A DNA stretch of 64,000 nt from Struthio camelus (Eukaryota; Chordata; Aves; Struthioniformes; Struthionidae). The position numbers were made by a program, and so were the translations under genes. Each line of letters opens with the position of its first letter. The first letter of the stretch is position 1. The stretch spans positions 44,445,317-44,509,316 of the forward strand of contig NC_090981.1 of the NCBI RefSeq assembly GCF_040807025.1, given 5' to 3'. This document shows positions 1-25,800 of the stretch, piece by piece. Under the pieces are notes generated by a model, which had not been told where the DNA came from, searched no databases, and saw only the letters and a list, made by a program, of their open reading frames with translations.

Positions 1-11683
<11,683 letters not shown>

Positions 11684-11926
11684 CGCCGCCGCCGCCGCCG
11701 GGCGGGGGGGGAAGGGGAGGGGGCAGGCCGAGACCCCGGCCACAGGACCGCTCCTCCACCAGCGCCGGGCCGCCCGCCGCTTCCGGCCCGGCGGCGAGCC
11801 CCGCCCCGGCGCCGCCCATGGCAACCGCCGGCGTCACCGCGGCCCTCGCCACCCCGCCGCGCCCCGCCTCTCCTCTCCTCCCGCGAGAGCCGCGGCCGCT
11901 GCCCGGGCGGGGGCTGTTGGGGCGGC

Positions 11927-11961
11927 GGGAGGGGAGGGGAGGGGAGGGGAGGGGAGGGGAA
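11927..11961. repeat. GGGGA pentanucleotide run upstream of CDK7
   Basis: Seven tandem GGGGA units about 250 bp upstream of the CDK7 start codon. Runs of four G separated by single A satisfy the G-quadruplex pattern on the plus strand, which is the template strand of CDK7. Confidence 0.9.
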
Positions 11962-12304
11962 GCGCCGCTGCCGCTGCCGCTGTTGGCGGCCCGGGCGCGG
12001 CGAGCCTCAGCCGCGGATGGGGCTGTGGGCGAGCAGCCGCTTTGCAGCCGGCTCTGGTTCACGACAAGGACGGAGGAGGTGAGAAGGCCGGCCTGCGGGC
12101 GCGCCGCAGGGCTGACATGAAGGCGCCCAGGCAGCCGCAGCGCGGTGCAGAGAGGGGTGCGAGGGCAGGAGGCGCCGCCTCCTGCTGGACCAGGTTATAG
12201 CTAACTCGCTGAACTGGCCCCGTGAGAAAGGCGGGCTGTCACCTCCCAGGAGGCGCACGCTGGCCTGGGGCCGAGGCAGCCCTCGGTGCGCCCGGGCGGG
12301 GGGA

Positions 12305-12309
<5 letters not shown>

Positions 12310-12335
<26 letters not shown>

Positions 12336-12338
12336 GGG
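12310..12338. repeat. GGA trinucleotide run
   Basis: A purine-only GGA microsatellite at the outer edge of the CDK7 CpG island. Confidence 0.88.
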
Positions 12339-12340
12339 TT

Positions 12341-13043
12341 GCGACACGTCCAGGAGAGGAGCATGCCGTTTTTCTTGAACTGCCGCAGTGTACAGCCCCG
12401 TGTGTTAACTTGGACTGAAACGAGCATGACTTACACTGACACAGCGGACTGTGACTGCATTAGATAGACAGACCGTCCAACCTCACAGGTTCACTTTTTT
12501 TTTTTCTGCCACATGAAAACCAGTAGCGAAAGACTACATGCTGTTGTTTTCTTAAAAATCAAGTCCAGGGATCAGGTACGTTATGTACTTCTAACTCTAA
12601 TCAGATCCAGATAACTCTCTTGAAAAAAATAATGATTTAAATAGACCAAGAGCAGCCTATTTTTATTTTGTTCCCAATCTCAGTCCTGATAGTGTGGGGA
12701 AGCAGCTGCTACGCTACTGCCCACTGGATTCCACTACCAGGCAGAAGTTGCATAGCTATTAAGAAGCACCGTGAAGTCTTAACAGTAATTAAAAATACTT
12801 CATTATCTCTTTCCTGCCTGTAAAATTATTACTGAAGAGACATCTGAATCTTTTTAAGAAGAAAAAGAAAGCAACTCAAGACAGTTTTATTGCCAAGTTT
12901 GTAGAATGGCTAATTAGAAAAATATTTTAATGGTGTAGACATCAAATATATTCAATTGCTAGTTAGCCATCAAAAGAAAATCTTTCTCAATCACAAATTA
13001 ATAGTGTGTTAAGTGACAACTTTCTCACCCTTCCTACAGGGTC
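12341..13043. other. Intergenic spacer between CDK7 and MRPS36
   Basis: About 700 bp of AT-rich DNA between the CDK7 CpG island and the MRPS36 3' end. I see no exon, RNA gene or recognisable repeat in it. Confidence 0.6.
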
Positions 13044-13098
13044 TTTATTAAAGCTATTAGTGTACAATCATTTATAACATTACAGAAATGCTTTTATT
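13044..13098 (-). terminator. Candidate MRPS36 poly(A) signals
   Basis: AATAAA occurs on the minus strand at 13,093-13,098 and 13,044-13,049, 55-105 bp past the MRPS36 stop codon. Either would give a short 3' UTR. Which one is used cannot be decided from sequence. Confidence 0.5.
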
Positions 13099-13150
13099 GT
13101 GAATACAATACTTCATTCTTCAACAGTGGTGAACAAACGATCTTCCACAC

Positions 13151-16100
13151 TTATTCGGGACCTCCACGCTGTAAAATAAAGTAGACAGTTAAATATATTC
13201 TACAAAAAGAAAGGAAAATTGAGAGCAAATATTCTTTTGCACTGTTACAGACAATCGAGACATTGATTTTTAATCTGTAAAAGAACATGCACAGAGTCTC
13301 AAAGTATTAGCATCAATCAGTTGCAGCTCTTTCATTTCAGAGAGAATACAAAAAGGTAAACACCTGCAAACAATAATTATAGTTGGTTCCAATTCCCCTA
13401 CTGGGAAAACTTGACTTTTAGAAAGGTCTGATAAACACAGCGGTAGTGAACAGGAGTTTTAGAATTATTTTCACTGCCCAGGTTCCAAGGTGCAAAGTAA
13501 AAACAAAAGCAAGGTCAGCCATTACAATCTTTATGAGATTTAAAAGGTACTCAATTCATTATTATGCCAACAAAACTGTTAGAAAATTTAGGCTGGAAGT
13601 CTAGAAGTGTACTACTATAGAAGTAAAATGAATTATTTTCTAATTATACCTATAATAATAGGTATAATACCCTATCCACATGCATGCAGGGAAAAATGAT
13701 TTTCTCTGTTCACAAGATTATACTTCAGATGTCCTGCTCACTTAACTGAGCTATATGTCTTTTTATTTCAAAAACTCAGACCTCTCTCTCCAGTTCTTCA
13801 AATTTTGTGTGTGCTCCCTTTTGGAGTAACAGAGTGATTATAATCTTGTTAGAGAACAGACTAGGTCTTGCCTTTCATGTACAATGCTATAATTGCAAAT
13901 ATTACAGAATATAATTTAAATCTAATTTAGTAAAATGCTTCCACTATTAGAAATATGAGTTCACGTACTAATAAATAATTTATAAAAATTAGTCTGAAAA
14001 ATATTTTGGACTTCAGTCATCTAGTAATAGCATTTTTCAGTCTATGAACAGACCTGTGCTCCTGTCCAACATACTCATACTACACATTAAACAGCTGTAA
14101 TAACACAGACAGTGACTGTCAGTAATGTAGGTTATGATTATCGCTAACTTTCCGCATGTGTGTATTAAGTCCATATCTCTCCGTTCAATTATATCACTAG
14201 CTACCAATTAGTGAGAGCTGGATACCTTGCATATGAAGAATATGTAATTTGAGTACTGTGCATCAAAGCTGTGAAAGCTCCAAGTGCACAGTTACCAAGA
14301 ATTAAAATGTAATACCATATCTGAAACTGTAGAGAACCTGTAGAAAAAAGATAAGTAAATACAGAGAATATGAACCAATAAACTTACTTGAATATATTCA
14401 ATCTCTTCCTCTGACATAAGTTTCCTTCTGTATTTCTGAGGTAAGGTTCTTGCTAATTCAGAAGTGTCTGGTGCACCTTGTACCCTACTAACAGGTGAAA
14501 TATTTTGAAAGGCCAGTGATCTGCCTCCTACAGACTCCTGCACTTTTGAAGCACGGTGTGATGGCACGCTTGCTTGTAGGGATTCCTGTACTGAAACGCA
14601 GATTGCAAAACCATTTACAGAAATGTACTAGGACTGTAAAAATAATTACATGAGCAGCCACTAAAAGTTACTAGTTACTGAAGATTGATTTTTCTTCCTT
14701 ATAAAAATACTTAAAAGACTTCAGATCCTCTACTTCCCCCAACCTGTTTTTATTGTTGTTAAATATAACAAGAACGGAGTGAAAACATTCCGAAAGTAGA
14801 AGAAAGCATATTTGACTGGCAGAAATACTGATGTGGTAACAGAAGATAAACCAGGGCATACCCTAACAAAGACTTTTTCACTAGGAAACTGTACTTGCAG
14901 AAAAAGCATATAGTACCCTCAAGATGTGTGTGTGTGGGGGTAATGTACAGACATTTCTCCACTAAGATGACACTTGGCTTTGTTTACTGTGACTGTAAAG
15001 ACAGGTGAAAAAGGAGTAGAGGCTTACAGAAAGTTAAAGCTCACAACTATGAAATACCACAGGATGCAATTCAGTGTTGCACCCATTTTTAATATTATAA
15101 ATTTCAGCATGTCAAATTACATTATTAATGTGCAGAATGAACACCACATAGTGGGCATCAGCAATCAGACTGTTAAAGAAATGCAGGAACCAAGGAGGGC
15201 ATGAAATACTTCACAGTTGTAGGCCAGGAGCTAGGTATAAGAAATTCACGTTAGAAAAGTCATCTTGAGTTCGAGGCTCATGTAACAGATGACAAAAGGC
15301 CAGTGATCAGAGTCAGCATTGAAAGAGTTTTGGACCTTAGGTCTGTCCCAGCATGGTTGATCTTTATAATGGCAATACATAGTTATCACACCAGGCAGGA
15401 CTGAGTCTTACAGCAATGTATTTATTTAAAAAGTCCTCAGGCCTCTAGACAGAAGGTTGAAACACCTGAAAAAGCAGAATACTTCCAGGAGAAGTCCCAG
15501 TGCAGCTGAGAAATGAGCAAAACAAAGGCAACATCTGAACAGTTGGGACAAAAGGACTATATAATTATGAAATAAGCAGCAACAAGATAAAGCAGTCCTG
15601 GATGACTCGAAGAATGCGAGGAGTTAAATGGCACGTTTCCTGTCTGCCACCCCAAGATCAGTGGTAACAGAGAAGGAAGAGGGAGGAGTCCGTTTCAGCC
15701 TTATGGAGTCTGAGTCAATGGCAGGATAGGGATGTCATATAGTTGCACCAACACGATCAAACATTCACACGAATCACTAGTGAGAGGCATATGCAGAAAT
15801 TCTCAGTGAGAAGACTGTATCTGGTGGTGCAGGAACAGAGAGGAAGGTCCCAAAGAGTAAGAGAAGGAAGACAGCCCATGAGAAGGAGCAGAATCAGAAG
15901 CCATTGAATTGAAATTAGAGCAGGAAGCAAAGGGAGCAGAAAATAAAACCAGAAAAAATAGCTGTTTGTCAACTTTCTAACAACATGCAGCTGATTAATA
16001 GCTTTGGCTAGTGATGACAGAGGAATATTTGTGATTTTCTCCTAGAGAAGAAATAATGCTCCTTATATATGAAAGACATGAAAAACAGTTTCTCCAAGTT

Positions 16101-18594
16101 TGTTTTATATGCCACAAAAATGTCTAGAGCTTTGCCTAAGATTTTCCTCTGTTGTGTGTTTTACCATCTGAAGTGTAGTTAGAATAGAAGCAGTAGCCAA
16201 TTACAACTGTGAGAAGTTGAGATTCAGAAGTACCACATCTTATGCTGCTGTTGCTTAACGTCAGATAGCCTGCGCTACAGCTTTCCCTTCCCCGTTTGAG
16301 ACCACCGTGTTGCAGTAATAGAATAAAAGAGTTTGCCTGGCCTTTCAAACACCCAAGTCCCTGAAAGTATAGTGTTGATCTGCGGAGCTCTGGCTGTGTG
16401 GAAGCAAGAATCTGGTGCACTAAAATGCTGTTATTGCTACAATGTTCAAGCAAAGTGAGGTAGATTGCAATTTACTTTTGAAGTAACAGAACCCGATCAA
16501 GGTAAAAAGGTCTAACACACTTAAAAGAAATATTGACAGAAAATTTCTGATGCAGAGATGAACAAGAGATAAGTAACACGTTTTTTAAACTGGCAGGAAA
16601 GGTGGTGCAGCTGACTTAACTGGCAGTATTAGGAAAAAAAAGATCTCATAGGTAAAGATCTAAAAAAAAGAATGAGTTAAAACCAGCCGTCACTTCTAAA
16701 AAATGAGAATAATACAGCAGAGATTCATGAGACATCTGTTATTTTAGTTTCAAATGCTATATTGGCTCAAACGGAATATTAAAACAACAGCCAGCTCATA
16801 TAGCTTTTACCTAAATATAACTGCCTGGTATTCTGTGAATATCAGCATAGCTATAGGTATAAAGATTGATGTGCCAAAGATCGCAATGAAATCGCTTTTT
16901 TCCTTAGTATTAACTAATAGCACTGGAAAACATTTCTTAAAATGCACAGCGGGTTGGCCCTCCCAGCTATAATCAGGATTTTAAATGCCACAGACATTGC
17001 ATGCTCCAATTAGGAAAAGGAGGACCAAGCAAAATCCCACATTATTTCTGCAAACATCACTGAATACCCAAGGTTGCTTCTCATGGTGACTTTGCCAGAA
17101 ACGTTCCAGGTGGATATTAGTATTTGCAAAAATGGGATCTTGTGTATAAATCAAAAGTAGGAAAACAATACTAGAAATCTTCACGAATCTGCCTCGACCA
17201 AGATGTGCATACACACAGTTTTCTTCCCCACAGCTGTAATGGAAGCATCAAAGAGCTGTCTCCAAACTAAAGCTATGTTCCAGAAATACCACTCAAAATC
17301 AGTTGAATATTTAATCGAAGTTGGAAAAAGCGTGTCCTGGTTCTTACATAAAATACTTAATGCAAAGAAAAGTGGTGCAAGTTATCTCTATAGATGAAAT
17401 ACTTACTTTTAGGTTTGGGGATACTTTTTCTGTCCGGGAACTTAATTAAGGGAGTATGTGGCTTGACTACCTAGAACAAGACAAGGTAGCAGGAGAACAC
17501 AGGAAGAGAAAAATATACTTCTAGACAAATGTTAATTTCACAATAGTAAAATGGAAAACATAACATTAATTGACCACTTCTATAGTGCTGCTTTGTGCAC
17601 CACCATTTTGATAACCTTATTACTTATTTCTGCTTTAATTTTACCCAAGGAGAAGTTTCACCTTTAAAGCTTCTCCTTCATCCTGGTGTCCAGCACAGGG
17701 ATAAGGGCTCCTTTACTTTTTTCACAGCAGTCACAGATTGGCTCTGAATACCAAATTTTTTTTTTAATCTATAGCATTTTCTTAATGGAACTAGTCAGTC
17801 CTGTCCAGGCAGCTGAACAAACGTGCAATGGCCGAACACAGTTAGCAGTCCTACAGTTCTTGTGCTAAAACTTTGTAATTCCATTTATGCCACTGTGATA
17901 GCTACTTCTACACAGTTATTTTTGCAACGTTTCTTTTCAAAGGCTCCATGCCTCGCCTTCACCTGAAAGGGAAGAGGGGTGCCTTAAAAAGATGCTGGCA
18001 AACACCCTCCCCTCCTGACGGATTATACAGAAGGTGCAGCTCGCAGGCTTCCCTAGAGCATCATTTTGTACCAGAAGGGAAGTAGGCAGCGGGATCAAGT
18101 GACTGGACAGCAAGAGCAGCGAAACAAAACGTCCTGAACCCCGAGGACGTACTGTACATACGCTGATTACTTGCCGGCGAAGGCAAGCACGCACGAGGGA
18201 AGAGGAGCAGAACAAACCGCAGTGCTTTTGGAAAGTGAAACGAATTAAAGCGCAGAGCCCCTGTTTCTCTAGGGAAAACGAGCGCAGCAGGCAGCTAACG
18301 CGCCTCCTCTCCCCCGGCAGCGGTTACCGCTCCCCGCCTCGCCGGGCGCCCCGCGCCGCCCCCGCCGCTCCGCCGGCCGCGGGGCCCCGCCGCGCCCCCG
18401 CCCCCCGCTCCGGCCAAGGACACCGGCCGCCCCGGCGGCGCCCGCAGCCCCGGCCGCCTCAGGCCCCGGCGGCCCCGCGCGAGGCCCGCGGCCCGCGCCG
18501 GTGCCCGGGGCGCCGCCGCCGCCGCCGCGCCTGGCCGCGCGCGGGGTGCCGTTACCTGAACGACCCTGGTGGCAGCCGCCATCTTGCTGCCCAT
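13151..18594 (-). CDS. MRPS36: MRPS36 / KGD4, 2-oxoglutarate dehydrogenase complex subunit 4 (formerly mitoribosomal S36)
   Basis: Small mitochondrial protein first named as a ribosomal protein. Later work places it in the 2-oxoglutarate dehydrogenase complex, where it tethers E3 to the E2 core. Four exons: 18556-18594 (MGSKMAAATRVVQ), 17407-17470, 14388-14590 and 13151-13168, totalling 324 bp or 107 aa (human 103). Visible: a basic N-terminus, the conserved VVKPHTPLIKFPDRK stretch, a variable Ser-rich middle, and the conserved C-terminus LPQKYRRKL followed by EEIEYIQRGGPE. All borders are GT-AG. The start has A at -3 and G at +4 (caccATGG); human has one extra Met before it. The gene lies head-to-tail between CENPH and CDK7. 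Intron 2 (14,591-17,406) holds no recognised repeat or exon. Confidence 0.95.
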
Positions 18595-18880
18595 GGTGAC
18601 CCCCGGCCGCCACGACGCCCGCGCCCCGCCGCCCGCCTGCCTCAGGGGCAGCCGCGGGCCACGCCCCGGGGCGGGGCCTGGGGGGCGGGGCTCAGCGCCG
18701 CGGGGGCGGGGCCTGCGGCGGCGGGCGGGCGGGCGGGCGGGGCGCGGCGGGCGGCGGGGAGCTGTTGGCCGCGGGGCCTGCTCCGGCCGGGCGGAGGCGC
18801 GGCAGCCGCCGGCGGGCAGCTGCGGTACCCGCGGCCAGGGCCAGCCGCCTCCTGCCTCCCGCGACATAGGAAGACAACAG
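18270..18880 (-). promoter_or_regulatory. MRPS36 CpG island and promoter
   Basis: A dense CpG block centred on MRPS36 exon 1. It includes a GGGC tetranucleotide run at 18,721-18,742, which also fits a G-quadruplex pattern, and several GGGGCGGGG-type GC boxes near 18,665-18,720. Open frames on both strands here are composition artefacts. Confidence 0.8.
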
Positions 18881-19520
18881 GCTGAGGCTAAATACCTGCT
18901 TAGAGTAGGTCGGTATTTGATTTGAATTTGATAAAGGCATGTCAGGTTCATCGTCTAAAATCAGACGTTCACCCATAAAATGAAAAGAACCATATTTTAA
19001 TCCAAAACTTTACACGAAATATGATTTACCATGTCAATTTTCTTCTACGATGAAGTAAAAATATGAATGTCAATGGATGAATAAACTTAAAATATTGCTC
19101 AGTTGCTTAATTTTAACAGCATCACGCTCCATCTTCCATTTTACCTACATTTTCTCTACGCTTGACATACTTTGCCATGTAGGACAGGATCTACAGTTTG
19201 TACCTCTTCCAGGATGTCTCAATGATCATCACGTTAACGGTCACAAGTGAGAGTTACAGCTAAGCATATAAACTTTTCAGAGTTAAAATTATATACAATA
19301 TTTTCAGAAAAAAAAAAGTAGGAAGATACTGACTTAACATTAAGTTTCCCAGTTCAGGCTTTCCGTGGGGCTGAGCTGGGCGCTGCTGCCTGCCTCAGCT
19401 CTGCGCCAGAAAGGAAGAGCTCTGCAGGGGCGCTGCTCCCACGCCTGGGCAGGAGCTCGGCAGCACAGGAACAGTACAGCCTTGGTTCAGGCCCCCTTCT
19501 ACATAAAAGCTCGTAATACA
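18881..19520. other. Intergenic spacer between MRPS36 and CENPH
   Basis: AT-rich DNA between the MRPS36 CpG island and the CENPH 3' end. No gene or repeat recognised. Confidence 0.55.
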
Positions 19521-19523
19521 TAG

Positions 19524-19539
19524 TTTATTCTTCTTTATT
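19524..19539 (-). terminator. Candidate CENPH poly(A) signals
   Basis: Two minus-strand AATAAA hexamers (19,534-19,539 and 19,524-19,529) lie about 290 bp past the CENPH stop codon. Plausible, not proven. Confidence 0.4.
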
Positions 19540-19825
19540 GGGTCATTGCTACATTTGCGATGGAAGTGAGCTCTTGGGCTAAAACAGCCAGGAAGTGATT
19601 CTTCACTTACTTTCATCAACTACATTAAGTGTTCTAACATTTGTATAAATTTCACTCTAAAGAGTTGCGTGGCCACATTCTGAGTCTCTTTAGAGAGGAA
19701 GCACTTCCAGAAAGGTTACATTTTCAAACTCTTAAAAATGTGCTTTCATGACACGTGTTAGTCGATATCAAATGTCATATGTTGGTTACATACGGTATAT
19801 AAAATTAAACGCCATTTTTCCTTAC

Positions 19826-22800
19826 TCAGAGAAAAGACAGATTTTTTTCAAGCTGGAGAACAATTGCCTTTAAAGATGGATCTTCTGCCCAGTTAACTCT
19901 GCTTCCAATTATGATATTCTGCAAAAAGAAAGATTATTAGTTAAAAAACAAATGCCTTTAAAAAGAAATATTCTTACTGAAATCTCTCAGAGGCCATCTA
20001 TTTTGTAATCTCTATATTAGAAGCCCCGGAAATTCATAGCAGTGTTTCAAATGGGCAGGAGGGTGACAGAGAGGAGAAGGGGAAGCATTACTTTAGATCC
20101 TATTGTCAACATATAGGCAAAAAAAAAAAAAGAAGCTAGTTTGAACTTCTGAACCACCTCGTAGTGCTAGCACACCATCCCCATTCAAAACATAGGTGTT
20201 GAGAATATATATATATATATATTTTTTTTTTTTACATAAAATTTGCCTCAAACACAAGTCAACAGTTTCTAACATCCTCACCCTGCCATTCTAGACTGAA
20301 AATGGAAATTAATAAATTTAAGCAAAGACGATTTGTTCTACTTCTTATGGCTCAGAAGATTTCAGAAAGATAAAAATAGAAGATAATTCCAGAAATCTAA
20401 TCCAAAATCCACTGAAATGTTTAATTTCTCATTCTCATCGTGAGATGTAACATAATTTTCCATTGCAAACTCCTAGTAGGTACAGCATGCAACACAGAAA
20501 CATGTGGCTCTTTTTCCATCCTTTAAATTTCTTCGGATCATACAAATTTACAGAATGGCTATATCCGGTCTCCTACCCAAAGCTCTCAAATAAGCTCCAT
20601 CTTTCCCCAGTCTGTATTTTGCTTAATAAGCCATGTGTGTTCTTAACTGGGATTTCATAAGCCATTTGTGGACAAACTTGCAAGCACTGCAACTGCAATT
20701 CGCTCTGCTTCCCATCTTCATACTTACTAAGTCACTGATCTGTAGGGTCAGGTGAAGGAAGCTAGGACAGGTCATATGGTGAGAAGCAAATACCAAACTG
20801 CAGTGCAGGGAATATGAACTTTAATAGGACCCCTCCGAGCACAGGATGCTGCAGACCCTTCCTCCACTCCTCCCCATCCCAAATCATGACATTTTCTTCC
20901 TCACTTTGCGTGACCACAAACACCAGATGACCTGCCAGCCAGCTGCATGGATATAGACTAGTTAGCAGCATCTGATACATGGGTAACCAAGGGGATGAAG
21001 ACTACACCGTTCAAAGTATTTGAAGTTCAGCCTTGGCTGGCAGGCCAAGGCCTTCACAGTGCTGCAGTGTGTAACACTGAACCAGAGAAGTGCCTGTGGT
21101 CAGAAGGAGCAAATTCAGAAGGGGCAGCCTGGCACGTTGGCATCGTGGGATTAAGACATGCTCAGGAAAAACAACAAGAGACTGGGAAACTGGTTTGGGG
21201 GGGATGAAGGGGTGACTCTCAGATTAAGGAAATACAGCCACTTCTGCAACAGTAATTGTCCTAGGAGATACAACATTTTTGTATCTTAGATGGATGACAG
21301 AAAGAGATAAAGAGAGATCGATAGGCCATTTCTAAATTCTATACATAATTTTCCAAACAACAATTTGGGACAATTTCATATTTTCAGTCTTTAAAACAAT
21401 AAAATTATCTCTGCGCGCAGTAGTTTTTTCATTACCATCTTGCTTAAAGTTTTTGAAAGCACACAGTATATCTTAATCTTGTTTGAAGTTACATTTACTA
21501 TACAGTAGGTTAGATTGATTGTGATGCAAAACTGCAAACTTGCTTCTGAAAGTTATGACTTTTTACCTGGAATATATTTTGAATCAAGGTAGTCATCTCT
21601 TTTTCTTTTTGTAAGTTGTTACGTATCTTCTCCAGCATTTCACCCACTTCCATACTTGCTAGTTCCTTCTTTTGTTTTTTCATTGTGGTATGAATTTGCA
21701 GTAGTTTGTTTCCTCCAGCTTGTTTTAGTACTATTCCATTATTAGGAAAATGAAGCATTAACAAGTCGTTCTGTGTGCAGTGGAACTGAAGAAACACTGT
21801 TTTCCACAGACATCTTAGGCACTTCCATTGCAATAATCCAAACTTCTCACCTCATCCCTTCCCTGCAATGTACCTCAACATATCCCTTCCACACAAAAAT
21901 CAACATGTGCTGTGGCTACCTGGTGTCAATATATACGAACTAGTTCCCTGGCTGCTGGCAAAACAAGGTACTGTGTGTACTGCCTGTATTTCCATCAGAC
22001 AGGGACACTAATTTGAATATCTGTCCTACACTCTGTCTCCAGTTGTCACAACTTCTACAGTTGAAAAAGTTTAAGTTCTTTTTCCTCTTTTTCAAATTTG
22101 ATCCAAACCAAGGTCCAAAGTCATGCAAGGGACATGGACAACGTCAGTGATTATTTCCAGTTTTCTTAGGAAATCAGACTCAAAACTACATGGGGTAAAA
22201 GCATTAAGGGACAATTCATACACTGGAAAAAATGCTGCCCCTCATGACTTAGCATTCCTTCCTTTATTTCTGAAGATATTAGGGTGCTCATTTTTTCTTT
22301 GAAGACAGATATTTGACTTATTGGTTTATTTACTTGCAACATGTACATCACTTTCTATGGATGAAACAAACACAAATTAATAGTGGTTAAAATTGCTGGC
22401 AAGCCTAATAATACCACAGTGGGAAGTTCTGAATAGCAAATCTAAATACATGTAAATTTGAGTCCTGACCTACTCTAACCGGCATACTGAACACCAAGAT
22501 ATACATTATCATGTTAGTTCTTTGCAGGTTAAGTGGCCTCCCATTTTACAAACATTTCACAAAGGTGCAATCTGACAAAAAGTCCTTGTTGTAGGACTGA
22601 TTTACTATGAATACACTCTAAAAAAGCCTAAGTGAGGTGTAGTAAACTGGGGAGTTTACACTCCATTCTTTTTAAGTATCTTCTTGCATCTCTGTTCTAA
22701 CACATCAGTCCCTGCTGCCATGTACACAACATGCCAGCTCTTTTCTTACATACTTCATAATCCTCTTTTCAGTAGTTTTATAACTGTATTCAGTTTCATA

Positions 22801-25800
22801 GTGATTTTATGTTAATTAATAGTGCTAAAAGAAACACTTTCTAAATTACAAACTATATCTTCAGATATAAAACAAAGTAAGTTTAACACACTTACAGAGT
22901 CTTTTCCTTTTAATGTCATTCAATTTCTCTTCCATCTCACGTGCTTGCTGAAGGAAAAAAAAAAAGTTTCTGTCTCCAATTAATACTGATAGATGTTAAT
23001 TTATTCCACAAAAGTAGTTAAGGAGAGCTCTAGAAGCAGACTTTTTGCATATCACTTTAAGGAATCATTTCAGTAATTTTAACACCAGCAGCAACTGCGT
23101 GCTTTGGGCCACATATTTACCTTCAAATGACTTTTACATTCCTGTTATTTTCAAATTGCACCCTGGCCGTACTGAAGAAAGCAGACCTGTGCAACTGCAA
23201 AAGTGGGTCCAACTGACACTTACCTGCTGAGATTCAAGTATGGCTGTGCTGAGCATTATTATGTGTTTCATAGTTTCCAAGATCAGTCTAAGGAAGGAAA
23301 CACAGATTTGCACACCTTAAGACTGTTAATATATACCTTAAAACTGTTAATATATGAAAACAGCACAAATGTTTTAACTGAAGTTATTTACATTATACAA
23401 AAAAAAATTCCCCTCTAACACTAAAATAAAGCATATTTTTATTTTTTACTTTTGAAACAACTATGCCATTTCTTTTGCATATTTAGCATACTAAAAATAG
23501 CTCTAGAGGCTAAATATTCTCCTTATTTCCATCTCAATGTTTCAGTTAGGTTTGTCTAACATTGCATAGTGAAAGCATAGAGCTTAGGAGACATCAAGGC
23601 AGCCGAGCCACCTCAGAACATCTAGTGATTGGAGTTCCTGAATTCTGGCCTGTGACAGAGACATTATGGAGACAGAGTGTTTTTGGCTGTTTCCTACAGA
23701 AAGGAAATTTCTCATATTACACTTCGTATGCATTCATCCATTCATATTGGGTAAGATATTAACAGATAATTTCAAACAAGTTTGAAACCTTCAGTTCTTT
23801 TTCAAAGACATTAAGCTCCTAAGTGATAAATTAATGAAAGCAGCAAAGCAGAGGCAAGGCCCTGTTACAAGCGTGTAATATGTGCTCACATATTATAAAC
23901 GCAGATGATTCATGCATTAAAGAAAAAAAGCCCTAACTCCCAACAGTTCTCACTAGCAAACCAAAAACAATCAAAGTCACCTAAACCCAGGTACTATTAG
24001 ATCCATTGTTCACAAAGTTACTTGCTATTTCCTAGCTATGGAAGAAAAGGTGCTCCACATCCGTTGTTCATACAGCACCCCATATACAGTCAACTTTCAA
24101 ATATCAAGATGATCACCAGGAATCTAAGGACAGAACTCGAAGGTGGCAAAAATTCATATAACATCAAATATATGTTCTTGCAGCCCAACTTAAATATGAA
24201 AGCACTAAGAAGAAAGGAAAAATCAGTTGCGTTCCACAACAAGTGCGGCCAAGATCATGGAGCTAGCGTACAAACAACTACGGTGGTGCTTCTGGAGCTG
24301 ATGCGGCTTGTGAGAAACAAGCCTAAATGTCTCTGTAATCAAAGGTTGGTTAATTCAGAGCCTAAATGTAAAACCACTCTGGGTATAAGAGATTTGATCA
24401 CGCTGATTCTAGCCAGAAGGTGGACAGCGTATCACGCAGTCAAAATTAGAAGAGGAAAGTTTGTTTTTAAAACGATACAATGAAATAATGCCATGATGTG
24501 TCTCATTCAGCTGTGTCAACTCTTTTCCTTTCTGTGTCAGTTCTTTTCCTTTCTTTTTGGCCATCCTTTCCCCCAAAACACCTTACCGTGAGTCGTCATC
24601 ATTTTGTTTCATTTTGTTTCTCAGAGCATCCATAAGCTGGATCCTGCACAGTGTGGAGAAAAGAGATAGAGCTGGTGAGAAACTAAGAAAAGTGAATTTA
24701 GATAAATATTGAAAGAGAGATTTTCAACATTCCATTTATGCTGACTTTCACATAGGAAATATATATATAAATACCCATCACTTTCAAAATATCACAACGC
24801 TTAAATATTGTGGTTTTCTTAACTCTCAGGATAAGAACATATTAATGATTCTTTGTAGGAGTGACAATGCATTTCTCACTTGCCAAACATACATCAGATG
24901 TCAATAATCTCAGAGTCTGAGAAGCTGAGGAAAGGTGAGAAGCTGGACAAAGGACAAAGGTGGGAAGCCAAACAAATGGTCACATAACATAGGAGAAATA
25001 TAACAGCTACCATCTCTACCTTTTCACAGGCATTTTAAAAATATAACCAACAACTACGTTTCGTGATGTGAAAAGGCTGACCGTATACAGTTTTGCAGGA
25101 CCTTTGGAGCTCAGGCATGTCAGTTTGTGAGCGTTTCTTGTTGTTCTGTACGGTGTCTCCATCTTCATTCCTACTGGTTCAATGGTACTAAAGTCTTTTT
25201 ATGTTTGTAACACACACTGTAGCATTCTGAAATCCTACTTTAATCAGAATTACATGTACATGCATGATGCACATGTAAACATCATGCAACAATACATGCA
25301 TGTTATACACATGTAAACAAGCAAACATACCCCCTCTCCCCCAAAATAAACAGGAAAAAAACACCTGCCTTTGTAACACCAATGTTTTGTTTTGGAAAGA
25401 GACTTTTACTTCCTCCATTTCTCTTTCCAAATCTTCTGTGGTACTGAAACAAAAACAACAGTGTGAAAGGAACAAGAAAAATTTTAAAGCAACCTCACAC
25501 TTGTAAATTTGAACTTGCTTTCTCCATGCCTGAGATAAGAATTTTGCCTGTCAGTTACGAATTATTCAATTCAGGAAAATTTTGGCACATGGAATAATGT
25601 TAGTTAAGTCTAGTCATTGCTTAGAAGGATTGCAAATTTAGCAAGCACATCAGATGCACAACTATATTAGGGGCTTGAATAAAATATTCCCTCTGCACGT
25701 TCTCTTTTCATATCCTCTATTTTCATCAGACTCTTGCAAATTATTGATAGTTAATCCAGAGTTTTCATTAAAAAGGAGTGAAAAGAGAACATCTAGCTCA

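Noticed and set aside
24022-24483. 153-codon open frame on the plus strand in CENPH intron 5
   Set aside because: No family resemblance. A few stop-free runs of this length are expected by chance in 64 kb, and it is antisense inside an intron.
25361-25368. Normal GT donor for CENPH exon 4 (CAG|gtgttt)
   Set aside because: Joining there to exon 5 gives a frameshift and a stop within about 15 codons, while the GC donor restores the conserved protein.
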